Counted from the first letter of the stretch, positions 1 through 7,707 are shown. The stretch is 12,583 bases of DNA from JARICQ01 sp964428475 (GCA_964428475.1 CAYRYO010000049.1:1-12583); one strand, 5' to 3'. Made by a program: numbers and translations. Notes: a model not told the origin generated them from the sequence alone.

Positions 1-21
1 AAAATGATAGGAGGGATATTT

Positions 22-357
22 TTGTATTTAACAGTAGATAAACATAAAAATAATTTGATAGTACAACTTAAAGGAGAATTAGATCATCATAGTACAGAGG
101 AATTAAGACAAAAAATAGAACAAGAATATGAAGATCATCGAATAAGTAATATTATATTTGATCTAAGAAGTTTAACATTTATGGATAGTTCAGGAATAGG
201 GCTTATAATGGGGAGATATAAAAATGCAGTAGAAAGGCAAGGTAAAATTTCCATAGTTAATGATAATACTTATGTTGAAAAAATGCTTAAAATGTCAGGA
301 CTACTAAATATAATAAATGTATATCCAAATATTGAATTAGCAGTAGAAAATGTATAA
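22..357 (+). CDS. spoIIAA: Anti-sigma F factor antagonist SpoIIAA
   Basis: This is a STAS-domain anti-anti-sigma factor of 111 residues, close to the usual ~115. In the known pathway, unphosphorylated SpoIIAA binds SpoIIAB in the forespore and frees sigma F, while SpoIIAB phosphorylates SpoIIAA on a serine to switch it off. Visible signatures are GELDHH (residues 18-23) and MDSSGIGLIMGRYK (54-67). The phosphorylated serine should be Ser57 by analogy with the B. subtilis protein, and MSGLL (91-95) closes the domain. I chose a TTG start at 22 because AGGAGGG (9-15) lies 6 bases ahead of it. The in-frame ATG at 4 would lie upstream of that Shine-Dalgarno sequence. The first gene of the operon is therefore complete, but its promoter lies outside the window. 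spoIIAB follows 13 bases later, which indicates co-expression. Confidence 0.95.
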   Translation: MYLTVDKHKNNLIVQLKGELDHHSTEELRQKIEQEYEDHRISNIIFDLRSLTFMDSSGIGLIMGRYKNAVERQGKISIVNDNTYVEKMLKMSGLLNIINVYPNIELAVENV

Positions 358-370
358 GGAGATGAAAAAC

Positions 371-808
371 TTGAATAATAATTATATGAGATTGGAATTT
401 TTGAGTAAGTCTAGTAATGAATCTTTTGCAAGAGTTGTAGTGGCAGCTTTTGCAGCCCAATTAGATCCTACTCTAGAAGAACTATCGGATATAAAAACAG
501 CAGTTTCTGAAGCTGTTACAAATGCAATAATACATGGATATGAATATAAAGAGGGCTTAGTAGTATTAGAGTCTAGAATAACTGGAGACGAGATAGAGAT
601 TGTGGTTGAAGATAAAGGTATGGGAATTTCTGATATAGATGAGGCATTAGAACCTTTTTATACTTCAAAGCCCAATTTAGAAAGATCTGGAATGGGATTT
701 ACAGTAATGGAAACTTTTATGGATATCTTAGAAATAGAGAGTATCAAAGGGCAAGGAACAAAAGTAAAGATGAGAAAGAGATTTTCTAGTCTTAATGCTA
801 AGGAGTAG
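371..808 (+). CDS. spoIIAB: Anti-sigma F factor / serine kinase SpoIIAB
   Basis: This GHKL-type ATPase-kinase (145 residues) holds sigma F inactive and phosphorylates SpoIIAA. Motifs seen are the N box SEAVTNAIIHGY (46-57, with Glu47 and Asn51 as the catalytic/Mg-binding residues by family analogy), the G1 box DKGMGI (81-86) and the G2 region ERSGMGF (104-110). The N-terminal MRLEF...NESFAR segment matches the family. A longer reading from ATG 350 would overlap spoIIAA. The Shine-Dalgarno AAGGAG (356-361) overlaps the spoIIAA stop and sits 9 bases before TTG 371, but directly abuts ATG 362, so TTG 371 is preferred. ATG 386 is a weaker alternative. The last codons contain AAGGAG, which serves as the ribosome binding site for sigF, so translation of the three genes is probably coupled. 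Confidence 0.94.
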   Translation: MNNNYMRLEFLSKSSNESFARVVVAAFAAQLDPTLEELSDIKTAVSEAVTNAIIHGYEYKEGLVVLESRITGDEIEIVVEDKGMGISDIDEALEPFYTSKPNLERSGMGFTVMETFMDILEIESIKGQGTKVKMRKRFSSLNAKE

Positions 809-813
809 ATAAT

Positions 814-1572
814 ATGGGACTAAGCAGTGAAAGAAAATTACTATCCCATGAAGAAACTATGGAGCTTATCCAGGAAGCTCAATATGGAAGTAAAGAAGCT
901 AAAGATATATTAGTAACATACAATATAGGTCTTATAAAATCAGTATTAAGAGGGTTTTTAAATAGAGGTTATGAAAAAGACGATTTATTTCAAATTGGGA
1001 GTATAGGTCTTTTGAAAGCCATAGATAAATTTGATATGAATTATGGAGTTAAGTTTTCAACATATGCAGTTCCTATGATCGTTGGAGAAATAAAGAGGTT
1101 TTTAAGGGATGATGGGCTAATTAAAGTGAGTAGATCCCTCAAGCAAACTGCTGCACAGGCAAAATCTGCACAGGAAAGGCTTTCAAAGGAATTAGGAAGA
1201 GAACCAAGTATACAAGAGATTTCTGATGAAATAGGCATAGATAAGGAAGATATAGTGATGGCATATGAGGCATCTTATCATCCGAATTATTTATATGATG
1301 TAGTACACCAAAGTGATGGTGATCCTATATATTTAATAGATAAGTTAAGCAATCAAACGGATGCAAGCGATACAGATATAGTAGATAACATAATGTTGAA
1401 AAATATACTAAGAGAATTGCGACCTAGAGATAGACAAGTTATTCTACTTAGATATTTTAAAGATAGAACTCAAACACAAGTAGCTGATATTTTAGGTATT
1501 TCACAAGTCCAAGTATCTCGAATTGAAAAAAAAATAATTGAAGAAATAAGAAAAGACTTTAAAAAGACATAA
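814..1572 (+). CDS. sigF: RNA polymerase sporulation sigma factor SigF
   Basis: Sigma-70 family factor of 252 residues, the normal SigF length. It directs the first forespore-specific transcription after asymmetric division. Region 2 is clear: DLFQIGSIGLLKAIDKFD (57-74) and YGVKFSTYAVPMIVGEIKRFLRDDG (77-101), which cover core binding and -10 recognition. Region 3 runs around 105-160 (VSRSLKQTA, then a GREPSIQEISDEIG helix-turn-helix-like segment). Region 4 ends with RPRDRQVILLRYFKDRTQTQVADILGISQVQVSRIEKKI (203-241), the -35 recognition helix. AAGGAG (800-805) lies 8 bases before the ATG. Its position right after spoIIAA and spoIIAB is diagnostic and separates it from the similar SigG. The TAA stop is part of the terminator stem that follows. 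Confidence 0.96.
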   Translation: MGLSSERKLLSHEETMELIQEAQYGSKEAKDILVTYNIGLIKSVLRGFLNRGYEKDDLFQIGSIGLLKAIDKFDMNYGVKFSTYAVPMIVGEIKRFLRDDGLIKVSRSLKQTAAQAKSAQERLSKELGREPSIQEISDEIGIDKEDIVMAYEASYHPNYLYDVVHQSDGDPIYLIDKLSNQTDASDTDIVDNIMLKNILRELRPRDRQVILLRYFKDRTQTQVADILGISQVQVSRIEKKIIEEIRKDFKKT

Positions 1573-1587
1573 TTTATGTCTTTTTTT
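1561..1587 (+). terminator. Intrinsic terminator of the spoIIA operon
   Basis: AAAAAGACATA (1561-1571) and TATGTCTTTTT (1575-1585) form a perfect 11-bp stem around an ATT loop, and the T run continues to 1587. The stem is AT-rich. It includes the last codons and the stop of sigF, and separates the spoIIA operon from spoVA. Confidence 0.75.
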
Positions 1588-1616
1588 GTATTAAAAAATG
1601 ATTTAAGCAGATAATA
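1588..1616 (+). promoter_or_regulatory. Possible sigma-G/sigma-F type promoter for spoVA
   Basis: GTATT (1588-1592) resembles the GHATR -35 box of forespore sigma factors. GATAATA (1610-1616) matches the CATNNTA -10 box except for the first base, and the spacer is 17 bases. The position just after the sigF terminator and ahead of spoVA fits the known sigma-G control of spoVA operons. The predicted start (~1623) lies very close to the ribosome binding site of the small ORF at 1638. The match is short and the region AT-rich, so it could arise by chance. Confidence 0.3.
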
Positions 1617-1637
1617 AGTTTAGAATGGAGTGATTAT

Positions 1638-1801
1638 GTGATTAGGGAATTAAAACTTAAAAAGATAATTGCTTTGTTAATCTTAGGATTCATTTTAGTG
1701 TGGAGTATTTTTTTTTAAAGGAACAATTTGCAAACAAAGAAGTACCTAAGAAAGCTATTTTTGTAGATAGAAATTTAGAAAGAAGTGAAATGAATGGCTG
1801 A
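1638..1801 (+). pseudogene. Possible small single-pass membrane protein with a -1 slip at a T run
   Basis: I do not recognise this gene. A GTG start at 1638 has GGAG (1627-1630) 7 bases upstream. It reads 26 codons: a basic N-terminus (MIRELKLKK) and then a hydrophobic helix (IIALLILGFILVWSIFF), ending at TAA 1716. The end of the frame is nine consecutive T (1708-1716). One extra T, or a -1 slip on T-TTT-TTT immediately before the stop, would let reading continue for 28 more codons (LKEQFANKEVPKKAIF...) to TGA 1799-1801, overlapping the spoVAA start. The product would be a 54-residue protein with one membrane anchor and a short external tail. It may be a decayed gene, a sequencing error in the homopolymer, a real slippage site or a chance ORF. 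The overlap with spoVAA, whose own ribosome binding site is weak, argues for a translated gene. Confidence 0.4.
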
Positions 1802-2417
1802 GGAAAAAGTTTATTTTAAGATGGAAAAAAAGAAAGCAATAGATGTAAAAAAGGATGTATTAGTAGAAGATCTAGGAGATGTATATTGTTCCAATAATAA
1901 AGTACAAAGACAAATTGAAAAACTATTAATTGAAGAAAGAAATATAGAAGAAGATTGGGCTTGTATAACGGCTATTCAAGTTACAGCAAAAATACTAAAT
2001 GCTTATCCTAATGTAGATTTAGATATAATTGGGGAATCAGAGATTTTAATTGAATATAAATCTCAACAAATATCACACAAAGCATTAGAGTTTTTTAAGG
2101 TATTAATAGTTTGTATAATACTATTTTTTGGCTCTAGTTTAGCATTAATTAATTTTCATGAGGATGTAAATACTCGCAGTTCTATAGAAAAGTTATACCA
2201 GATTTTTACAGGAGAGAAAAAAGATAATCCCTTGATTATGGCAATCCCGTATTCTTTAGGTATAGGAATAGGAGTAATGACTTTTTTTACTAGAATATTT
2301 AGCTCTAGTAAGAGAAGGGCTAAAGAACCAGGTCCTATGGAAATAGAGTTGTTTATGTATGAGCAAGATATGGAAGAGGAAATAAAAAATGAAATAAAGA
2401 AAAATAATGAAATTTAG
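1794..2417 (+). CDS. spoVAA: Stage V sporulation protein AA
   Basis: Membrane protein of 207 residues, matching the length and layout of B. subtilis SpoVAA. The SpoVA proteins move calcium-dipicolinate into the forespore and release it at germination. The soluble N-terminal part (1-98) carries a VYFKMEKKKAIDVKKDV segment, comparable to the start of known SpoVAA. Two predicted membrane helices follow, around 100-119 (FKVLIVCIILFFGSSLALIN) and 150-169 (IPYSLGIGIGVMTFF). The segment between them includes NFHEDVNTRSS (120-130), and EPGPMEIELFMYEQDM (178-193) closes the family core. ATG 1794 is chosen because the conserved N-terminus begins just after it. Only a weak AAGAAGTGA precedes it, so initiation may be coupled to the small upstream ORF, which overlaps by 8 bases. 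spoVAB follows 14 bases later. Confidence 0.9.
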   Translation: MAEEKVYFKMEKKKAIDVKKDVLVEDLGDVYCSNNKVQRQIEKLLIEERNIEEDWACITAIQVTAKILNAYPNVDLDIIGESEILIEYKSQQISHKALEFFKVLIVCIILFFGSSLALINFHEDVNTRSSIEKLYQIFTGEKKDNPLIMAIPYSLGIGIGVMTFFTRIFSSSKRRAKEPGPMEIELFMYEQDMEEEIKNEIKKNNEI

Positions 2418-2431
2418 GAAACGAGGCAGAT

Positions 2432-2845
2432 ATGCTTAAATATATAATATTAATACCTGTTAGCTTAGGTGGAGGTATTGCAGTAGGTACTGCACTTGCT
2501 GCTTTTCTCGCTATTTTGCAAATAATCCCCAGGTTAATTCAGCTTACAAATACAAATAACTATATTAAACTTTATTACTGGAATATTATCATTGCGGTAA
2601 TATTGTTTAATGTATTATATATGTTTGAATACAGTATTAACATAGATAAGTATATTATGATATTTCTAGGAGGGGTATATGGGATATTTATAGGCCTTTT
2701 ATCATCAGCATTGGCTGAGGTGCTAAATGTAATTCCAATTTTATCAAAAAAATTCAAGATAAAAAACAATTTAAAATATACCATATATGCTTTAATGGTA
2801 GGAAAGGTGATAGGTTCTTTATATTACTTTATATTTCATTTGTAA
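2432..2845 (+). CDS. spoVAB: Stage V sporulation protein AB
   Basis: Integral membrane protein of 137 residues, typical for SpoVAB, which acts with the other SpoVA proteins in the spore inner membrane. About four hydrophobic helices are visible: 4-30, 48-66, 74-97 and 116-136. Family signatures are GGGIAVGTALAAFLAILQ with IIPRLIQLT (13-39), and GIFIGLLSSALAEVLNVIPIL (84-104). GAGG (2423-2426) lies 5 bases before the ATG. The gene sits between spoVAA and spoVAC with short gaps, so it is co-transcribed. Many clostridia keep only spoVAC, spoVAD and spoVAE, so retention of AA and AB is worth noting. The precise role of SpoVAB is not established. Confidence 0.9.
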   Translation: MLKYIILIPVSLGGGIAVGTALAAFLAILQIIPRLIQLTNTNNYIKLYYWNIIIAVILFNVLYMFEYSINIDKYIMIFLGGVYGIFIGLLSSALAEVLNVIPILSKKFKIKNNLKYTIYALMVGKVIGSLYYFIFHL

Positions 2846-2856
2846 GGAGAGATAAT

Positions 2857-3306
2857 ATGATAAATAAAAGCAATAAAGAATATGAAAAGTATGCAGATGA
2901 GAAGGTTCCTAAACCAACTTATATCAAAAATATAATATTGGCATTTTTAATGGGAGGGTTTATATGTGTAATTGGACAAATTTTAAATAATTGGCTAAAT
3001 TCAAAGGGATTAGATGAAAAATCAGTTGCAACTGCTACATCAATGATATTAGTTTTTATTGGAACTTTTTTAACAGGGCTAGGTGTTTATGATCAGATAG
3101 GTAAAATTGGAGGTGCAGGCGCAGCTATACCAATTACTGGATTTGCAAATGCTATGGCTTCACCAGCTATGGAATTTAAAAAAGAAGGATTTATATTTGG
3201 TGTTGCAGCTAAGATGTTTATTATAGCAGGGCCAGTAATTGTATATGGTGTAGGAAGTTCTATATTAGTAGGTATGGTATATTTATTGATTGGAGGAGGT
3301 ATGTAA
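2857..3306 (+). CDS. spoVAC: Stage V sporulation protein AC (inner-membrane channel subunit)
   Basis: Membrane protein of 149 residues. In B. subtilis SpoVAC behaves as a mechanosensitive channel and is proposed to carry dipicolinate release. Hydrophobic helices are seen around 24-46, 60-78, 84-100 and 112-145. The family motifs are GGFICVIGQIL (33-43) and GAGAAIPITGFAN (86-98). Both recur in spoVAE, showing that the two are paralogues of the SpoVAC/SpoVAEB family. The N-terminal ~20 residues are polar. AAGGAG (2844-2849) overlaps the spoVAB stop and lies 7 bases before the ATG. The last codons (GGAGGAGGT, 3292-3300) double as the spoVAD ribosome binding site, and only one base separates the two genes. 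Confidence 0.94.
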   Translation: MINKSNKEYEKYADEKVPKPTYIKNIILAFLMGGFICVIGQILNNWLNSKGLDEKSVATATSMILVFIGTFLTGLGVYDQIGKIGGAGAAIPITGFANAMASPAMEFKKEGFIFGVAAKMFIIAGPVIVYGVGSSILVGMVYLLIGGGM

Positions 3307-3307
3307 T

Positions 3308-4324
3308 ATGGCAAAAAAAAGAATCGGCAAACAAACAGTTAAATTTGAAAATCCTCCTTCAATTATAGGTACATATACTATAGTAGGACCGAAAGAAGGA
3401 GAGGGCCCCTTAAAATCATATTTTCATCAAATACTAGAAGATGATATGTGGGGTCAAGAGTCATTTGAAAAAGCTGAAGCTAAAATACAAGAAGAAACTA
3501 TAAAAGCTGCTATAGATGAAGCTGGAATTACTACTAAAGATGTTGGATATTTACTTTCAGGTGACTTGTTAAATCAAATAGTATCATCTGCATATGCAGC
3601 TAGACAAATTGCTATTCCCTACTATGGACTATATGGAGCATGTTCTACAATGACTGAATCATTGTCACTTGGGGCAATGCTGGTAGATGGAGGATTTGCA
3701 GAAAAAGTAGTATGTGCTACATCTAGTCATTTTAGCTCTGCAGAAAGGCAATTTAGATTTCCACTTGAATATGGAAGCCAAAGAAATTTTTCATCCCAAT
3801 GGACAGTTACTGGATCTGGTGCCACAGTATTATCATCTAAAGGTCAAGGGCCATATATCACTTATGTAACTACAGGCAAAATAATTGATAAAGGTATAAA
3901 AGATGCTTCTAATATGGGAGCTGCAATGGCTCCGGCAGCTATTGATACACTCTTAACTCATTTTAAAGATACAGGATATACACCTAAAGATTATGATTTA
4001 ATAATTTCTGGTGATCTAGGTAAAGTAGGTAAATCAATTGTATTAGATATGATGTTAAGTGAAGGATATGACTTATCGGGTGTGTACACAGATTGCGGTA
4101 TAGAGATATTTGATAGTGAGAATCAAGATACTCATGCAGGAGGTTCTGGATGTGGAGCTGCAGCAGTTGTTTTAAATTCATATATATACAAAGAAATGTT
4201 AAAGGGAAATTTCAATAAAATACTCATAATGGCTACTGGAGCACTTCATTCTACCACAATAAATCAACAGGGTGAGTCGATACCCGGTATAGCACATGCA
4301 GTCACTATAGATATAAATAATTAA
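3308..4324 (+). CDS. spoVAD: Stage V sporulation protein AD (dipicolinate-binding, thiolase fold)
   Basis: SpoVAD binds dipicolinic acid and has a thiolase-like fold without known thiolase activity. The product is 338 residues, the same length as the B. subtilis protein. Recognisable segments are GKQTVKFENPP (7-17), VGPKEGEGPL (26-35), SGDLLNQ (84-90), YGACSTMTESL (109-119, with the conserved Cys112 at the thiolase-like position), ATSSHFSSAERQFRFPLEYG (137-156) and TVTGSGA (166-172). Further on are SNMGAAMAPAAIDT and the terminal ATGALHSTTINQQGESIPGIAHAV. ATG 3308 is preferred over an upstream in-frame ATG at 3290. The Shine-Dalgarno GGAGGAGGT ends 7 bases before 3308, and the extra six residues have no counterpart in the family. 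It is soluble and lies between channel genes spoVAC and spoVAE, as expected. Confidence 0.96.
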   Translation: MAKKRIGKQTVKFENPPSIIGTYTIVGPKEGEGPLKSYFHQILEDDMWGQESFEKAEAKIQEETIKAAIDEAGITTKDVGYLLSGDLLNQIVSSAYAARQIAIPYYGLYGACSTMTESLSLGAMLVDGGFAEKVVCATSSHFSSAERQFRFPLEYGSQRNFSSQWTVTGSGATVLSSKGQGPYITYVTTGKIIDKGIKDASNMGAAMAPAAIDTLLTHFKDTGYTPKDYDLIISGDLGKVGKSIVLDMMLSEGYDLSGVYTDCGIEIFDSENQDTHAGGSGCGAAAVVLNSYIYKEMLKGNFNKILIMATGALHSTTINQQGESIPGIAHAVTIDINN

Positions 4325-4337
4325 TAGAGGTGAAAAA

Positions 4338-4694
4338 ATGGAATATGTAAAAGCATTTGTAGTAGGAGGACTAATATGCGTAATAGGTCAAATACTACTA
4401 GATACTACAAAATTAACTCCTGCACATATATTAGTGTCTTTTCTTACTTTAGGAGTTATATTAGGAGGAATAGGGATATACAAACCATTAGTAAATTTTG
4501 CAGGAGCAGGAGCGACTGTTCCTATTTTAGGATTTGGCAACGTATTGGCGGAAGGAGCCATAGAAGGAGCAAAAACAAAAGGGATGATAGGTGCATTTAC
4601 TGGTGGAATGACCGCAGCTTCAGGTGGGATATCAGCAGCTATATTTTTTAGCTATATAATGGCAATGGTATTTAATCCAAAAACAAAAAACTAA
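4338..4694 (+). CDS. spoVAE: Stage V sporulation protein AE (SpoVAEB type)
   Basis: Small membrane protein of 118 residues in the SpoVAC/SpoVAEB family. Motifs are GGLICVIGQIL (10-20) and GAGATVPILGFGN (56-68), which nearly repeat those of SpoVAC. Hydrophobic helices are seen around 4-21, 30-48, 56-72 and 83-112. It is part of the dipicolinate channel complex. AGAGGTG (4326-4332) lies 5 bases before the ATG, 13 bases after spoVAD. Unlike B. subtilis, no spoVAEA or spoVAF follows: the operon ends here at a terminator shared with the facing penicillin-binding protein gene. The TAA stop is inside the terminator stem. Confidence 0.93.
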   Translation: MEYVKAFVVGGLICVIGQILLDTTKLTPAHILVSFLTLGVILGGIGIYKPLVNFAGAGATVPILGFGNVLAEGAIEGAKTKGMIGAFTGGMTAASGGISAAIFFSYIMAMVFNPKTKN

Positions 4695-4713
4695 GGCTTA
4701 AAGCCTTAGTTTT
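4685..4713. terminator. Bidirectional terminator between spoVAE and the PBP gene
   Basis: CTAAGGCTT (4691-4699) and AAGCCTTAG (4701-4709) form a perfect inverted repeat. It is flanked by six A on the left (4685-4690) and four T on the right (4710-4713), so it works as a terminator on either strand, better on the minus strand. Both stop codons (spoVAE TAA 4692-4694, PBP TAA at 4708-4706) lie in the stem. Confidence 0.85.
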
Positions 4714-7687
4714 CATCATCACTTTCATCATTATACTCATTTTCATCATACTTATTTTCAAGATATTCATCTTCAATATTTAAATTTCTAGAATCATCCA
4801 TGTTTTCATCATCATCGTCACCTGAAGGGAAAAATGGGAAAAAATAGTCGAATTCATCATCTTCTTCAGGGATTACTGTTGATTCGCTATGATCGTCACA
4901 AACCGATACAGGTAATCTGAACTGATAATCACTAGGCATTATTCCATTGTGATCTGATGGGTTATATGGTGGAGAAGTTTCTATAAATACCTGTGATTCA
5001 AGCACATCTTCAGGACAATATTCATTTGCAAGTTTTCCGTTTGTCTTATCTATAGTAGCGGTAACGTGAACATCACAATGGTCTCTAGGTTCTGTTCCTT
5101 TTACAAATATTTCAGTTCTTACAGTACTACCTCTTGGATCTTTTGTACAAAGTTCTGTTGGTAGTTTGCCAGACTGAGAACATACATTGACCTTTATTAT
5201 GTCTCCAGGCATATCAAAAGAGGTTTTACCCTCAAGACCCTCATGTGCTTTTGTCATTATATGTTTCCAAAGTTCGGCTGCTTTACTGCTGCTATAAGAA
5301 AGAGTAATGGCTGGCGAGTCATTGCCTATCCATACGCCAGTTGCGTAGTATGGAGTAAATCCTACAAACCATATATCAGCTTGTTTTTGAGTAGTACCAG
5401 TTTTTCCAGCTACAACCATGTTATTGAGATTTGCCCTTCCAGCTATACCATCAGAGACGGTAGTTCTAAGTATATCTTTCATTATATAAGCAACGCCAGG
5501 AGATACAACAACATTTTCTTTAGGCGTATTATCGATAAGTAGGTTTCCCTTTTTATCTTCTATTCTTGTAAATGCAATAGGTTCAATATATACACCATTA
5601 TTTGCAATGGCTCCAAATGCAGCTGTTACTTCCAGTGGAGTAAGTCCTTTTGTCATACCACCAAGCCCTAGTGTAGATAAATTTTCATCATTATTTACCC
5701 TATCTTCTGAGGCAGTTACAAAGCTATCATTTTCTGGATCAGCATTGTTTATTATGCCAAGTTTTTCAAAATAAGGTAAGATTGTCTGTATGCCAACTTT
5801 ATCTACAACTTTAACAGAATTTACATTTACTGATTGTTCAACTGACCTTCTTAGACTATAAATACCTTTATATCCACTATACCAGTTCTTAGGCCAAAGT
5901 TTGCCATTGGCATAGAAGGGTGTATCGTCAATTGGGCTAGCAGCTGTAAATCCGTTGTCAAGTGCTGGCAGATAAGATCCAAGGGGTTTCATTACAGACC
6001 CAGGTTGTCTTTGTGATGCAGTTGCTCTATTAAGTATCCTAGCACCTTCAATATCTCTACCACCAACAAGGGCTACTATTTTGCCAGTCCTATAGTCTAA
6101 TATAACTGTAGCTGATTGAGGTTGCACTATTCCATCTATTGATCTATAAAAATATCTACTGTCGATAATCAAATTTTGATTTTGATCAACTTTATAAAAG
6201 TCTCCAGTTTCATCTAGATAATTTATATCTATTAATATTTCTTTGTTTTCGGATATACTGAATTTATCTTCTGGAAGGATAATACTTCCAACAGTATGTG
6301 TTACAAGATTTTTCTTTTCATCAAGTCTATAATAATCAGCTATATCAATATGTTTTGCATATGGAGCTAACTTTGGATTCTTAATAAGGAGGTTATTATT
6401 GTTAAATTCATAAGTTCCTTTTTCAATTATTAACCCAAAATCTTCATTAAATAAATTTTCTTGTTTGTAAAAAAGAATACCACCCTTATTATCTAGTATA
6501 TTGCCAGTTTTACTCAATTTCCATTCTATTAAAAATGGCCCTTTAAATTTAGAAGGATCACCTGCTAAAATTTCAGTGAAATTATCATATACTTCTTCTA
6601 ATTGTCTTTGAAGACTTAAATCTATTGTAGAGTAAATTTTTAGTCCGCCAGTAAAAATTTCATTTTGAGCTTCTTCTTTTGTATATCCAAATCTCTTCAT
6701 CAAAGCATTTTCAGCTTGAGTTTTTACATAGTCATTAAAATATGAAGAAATATCCTGGATCTTTTTTTTGCCAGGTTTCAAAGTTTCTTTTATGTTTTCA
6801 GATAATGCTTCATTATATTCAGATTGACTTATCTTTCCTAAAGATAACATTTTATCAAGTATAATCCTCTGTCTTTTAACTGCTTCTTCATTATACACTG
6901 CAAAATATTTTTCCCCAAGTATGTCTATTTGTCCAATTTCATGATATTTTGAACTATCAAAGTCTTCAGGACGTATAGTGTGGTATGGAGAATATTTACT
7001 AGGGCTCTTTACTATACCAGCAAAAAGAGCTGATTCAGCTATTGTTAGATCTTCCACATTTTTTGAAAAATAAGTTTGAGATGCTTCCTGCACTCCATAA
7101 GCTCCTTGTCCCAAGTTAATTCTATTTAAGTATGCCTCGAGGATTTGATCTTTTGTCAGAGCTTTTTCCATTTGAATGGCAAGATAAGCTTCTTTTATCT
7201 TTCGATCCCATTTTTTTTCCATAGTCAAATAAACATTTTTAACTAATTGTTGGGTAATAGTACTTGCACCTCTTACAACACTACCAGCTTTTATATTGTC
7301 TATAGCAGAGGAAGCTATACCCTTAGGATCTATTCCAATATGATCTCTAAATCGTTCATCTTCAATAGATATAAAGGCTTCTTGAAGATGTATTGGCATT
7401 TTATCTAACCCTACTACAGTTCTAAATTCTGGAGCTTGAATTTTTTCCAAAATCTCTCCATTTGAGTCATAGATAGTTGAAGTTTGATCAAGGCTGGCAT
7501 TTACATTTGTAGGATCTATATCTGGAACATCTTTTAATATAGAGAGAACCGCACCAATTACTATTCCACCGCTCACTACCGTTGCCATAATAATTATTAT
7601 TAATAATATCTTTAGAGATTTTAAAATTATTCTACCTACATTTTTCTCCTTTTTTTTATTTTTATTTTTGTCATTATTATTGTCCAT
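4706..7687 (-). CDS. Class A penicillin-binding protein (PBP1A family)
   Basis: Bifunctional peptidoglycan synthase of 993 residues anchored in the cytoplasmic membrane. Layout: a basic cytoplasmic tail (1-19), one membrane helix (about 20-50), a GT51 transglycosylase domain (~75-240) with catalytic EDERF (109-113), GASTITQQ (140-147) and KWDRKIKEAYLA (159-170). A long linker with an extra domain (~360-510) follows. The transpeptidase domain has SVMK (564-567, active Ser564), SVN (619-621) and KTGT (762-765). After 830 comes a Cys-containing region (Cys836, 847, 871, 891, 930), then an acidic tail (941-993, 25 of 53 residues Asp or Glu). AAGGAGG lies 6-7 bases before the ATG. All catalytic motifs are intact, so it should be active in wall synthesis. 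It resembles B. subtilis PonA, but orthology cannot be settled here. It is monocistronic, with its own promoter and a shared terminator. Confidence 0.95.
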   Translation of the reverse strand: MDNNNDKNKNKKKEKNVGRIILKSLKILLIIIIMATVVSGGIVIGAVLSILKDVPDIDPTNVNASLDQTSTIYDSNGEILEKIQAPEFRTVVGLDKMPIHLQEAFISIEDERFRDHIGIDPKGIASSAIDNIKAGSVVRGASTITQQLVKNVYLTMEKKWDRKIKEAYLAIQMEKALTKDQILEAYLNRINLGQGAYGVQEASQTYFSKNVEDLTIAESALFAGIVKSPSKYSPYHTIRPEDFDSSKYHEIGQIDILGEKYFAVYNEEAVKRQRIILDKMLSLGKISQSEYNEALSENIKETLKPGKKKIQDISSYFNDYVKTQAENALMKRFGYTKEEAQNEIFTGGLKIYSTIDLSLQRQLEEVYDNFTEILAGDPSKFKGPFLIEWKLSKTGNILDNKGGILFYKQENLFNEDFGLIIEKGTYEFNNNNLLIKNPKLAPYAKHIDIADYYRLDEKKNLVTHTVGSIILPEDKFSISENKEILIDINYLDETGDFYKVDQNQNLIIDSRYFYRSIDGIVQPQSATVILDYRTGKIVALVGGRDIEGARILNRATASQRQPGSVMKPLGSYLPALDNGFTAASPIDDTPFYANGKLWPKNWYSGYKGIYSLRRSVEQSVNVNSVKVVDKVGIQTILPYFEKLGIINNADPENDSFVTASEDRVNNDENLSTLGLGGMTKGLTPLEVTAAFGAIANNGVYIEPIAFTRIEDKKGNLLIDNTPKENVVVSPGVAYIMKDILRTTVSDGIAGRANLNNMVVAGKTGTTQKQADIWFVGFTPYYATGVWIGNDSPAITLSYSSSKAAELWKHIMTKAHEGLEGKTSFDMPGDIIKVNVCSQSGKLPTELCTKDPRGSTVRTEIFVKGTEPRDHCDVHVTATIDKTNGKLANEYCPEDVLESQVFIETSPPYNPSDHNGIMPSDYQFRLPVSVCDDHSESTVIPEEDDEFDYFFPFFPSGDDDDENMDDSRNLNIEDEYLENKYDENEYNDESDDEN

Positions 7688-7707
7688 AAAAATACCTCCT
7701 TAGTATA

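Noticed and set aside
4376..4651. Overlapping 91-codon ORF in another frame of spoVAE
   Set aside because: Shadow frame of a clear spoVAE gene, rich in Arg and Ser with no plausible family.
4720..4830. Repeated TCATCA tracts suggesting a tandem repeat
   Set aside because: They encode the Asp/Glu-rich tail of the PBP and have no regular period, so they are low-complexity coding sequence.
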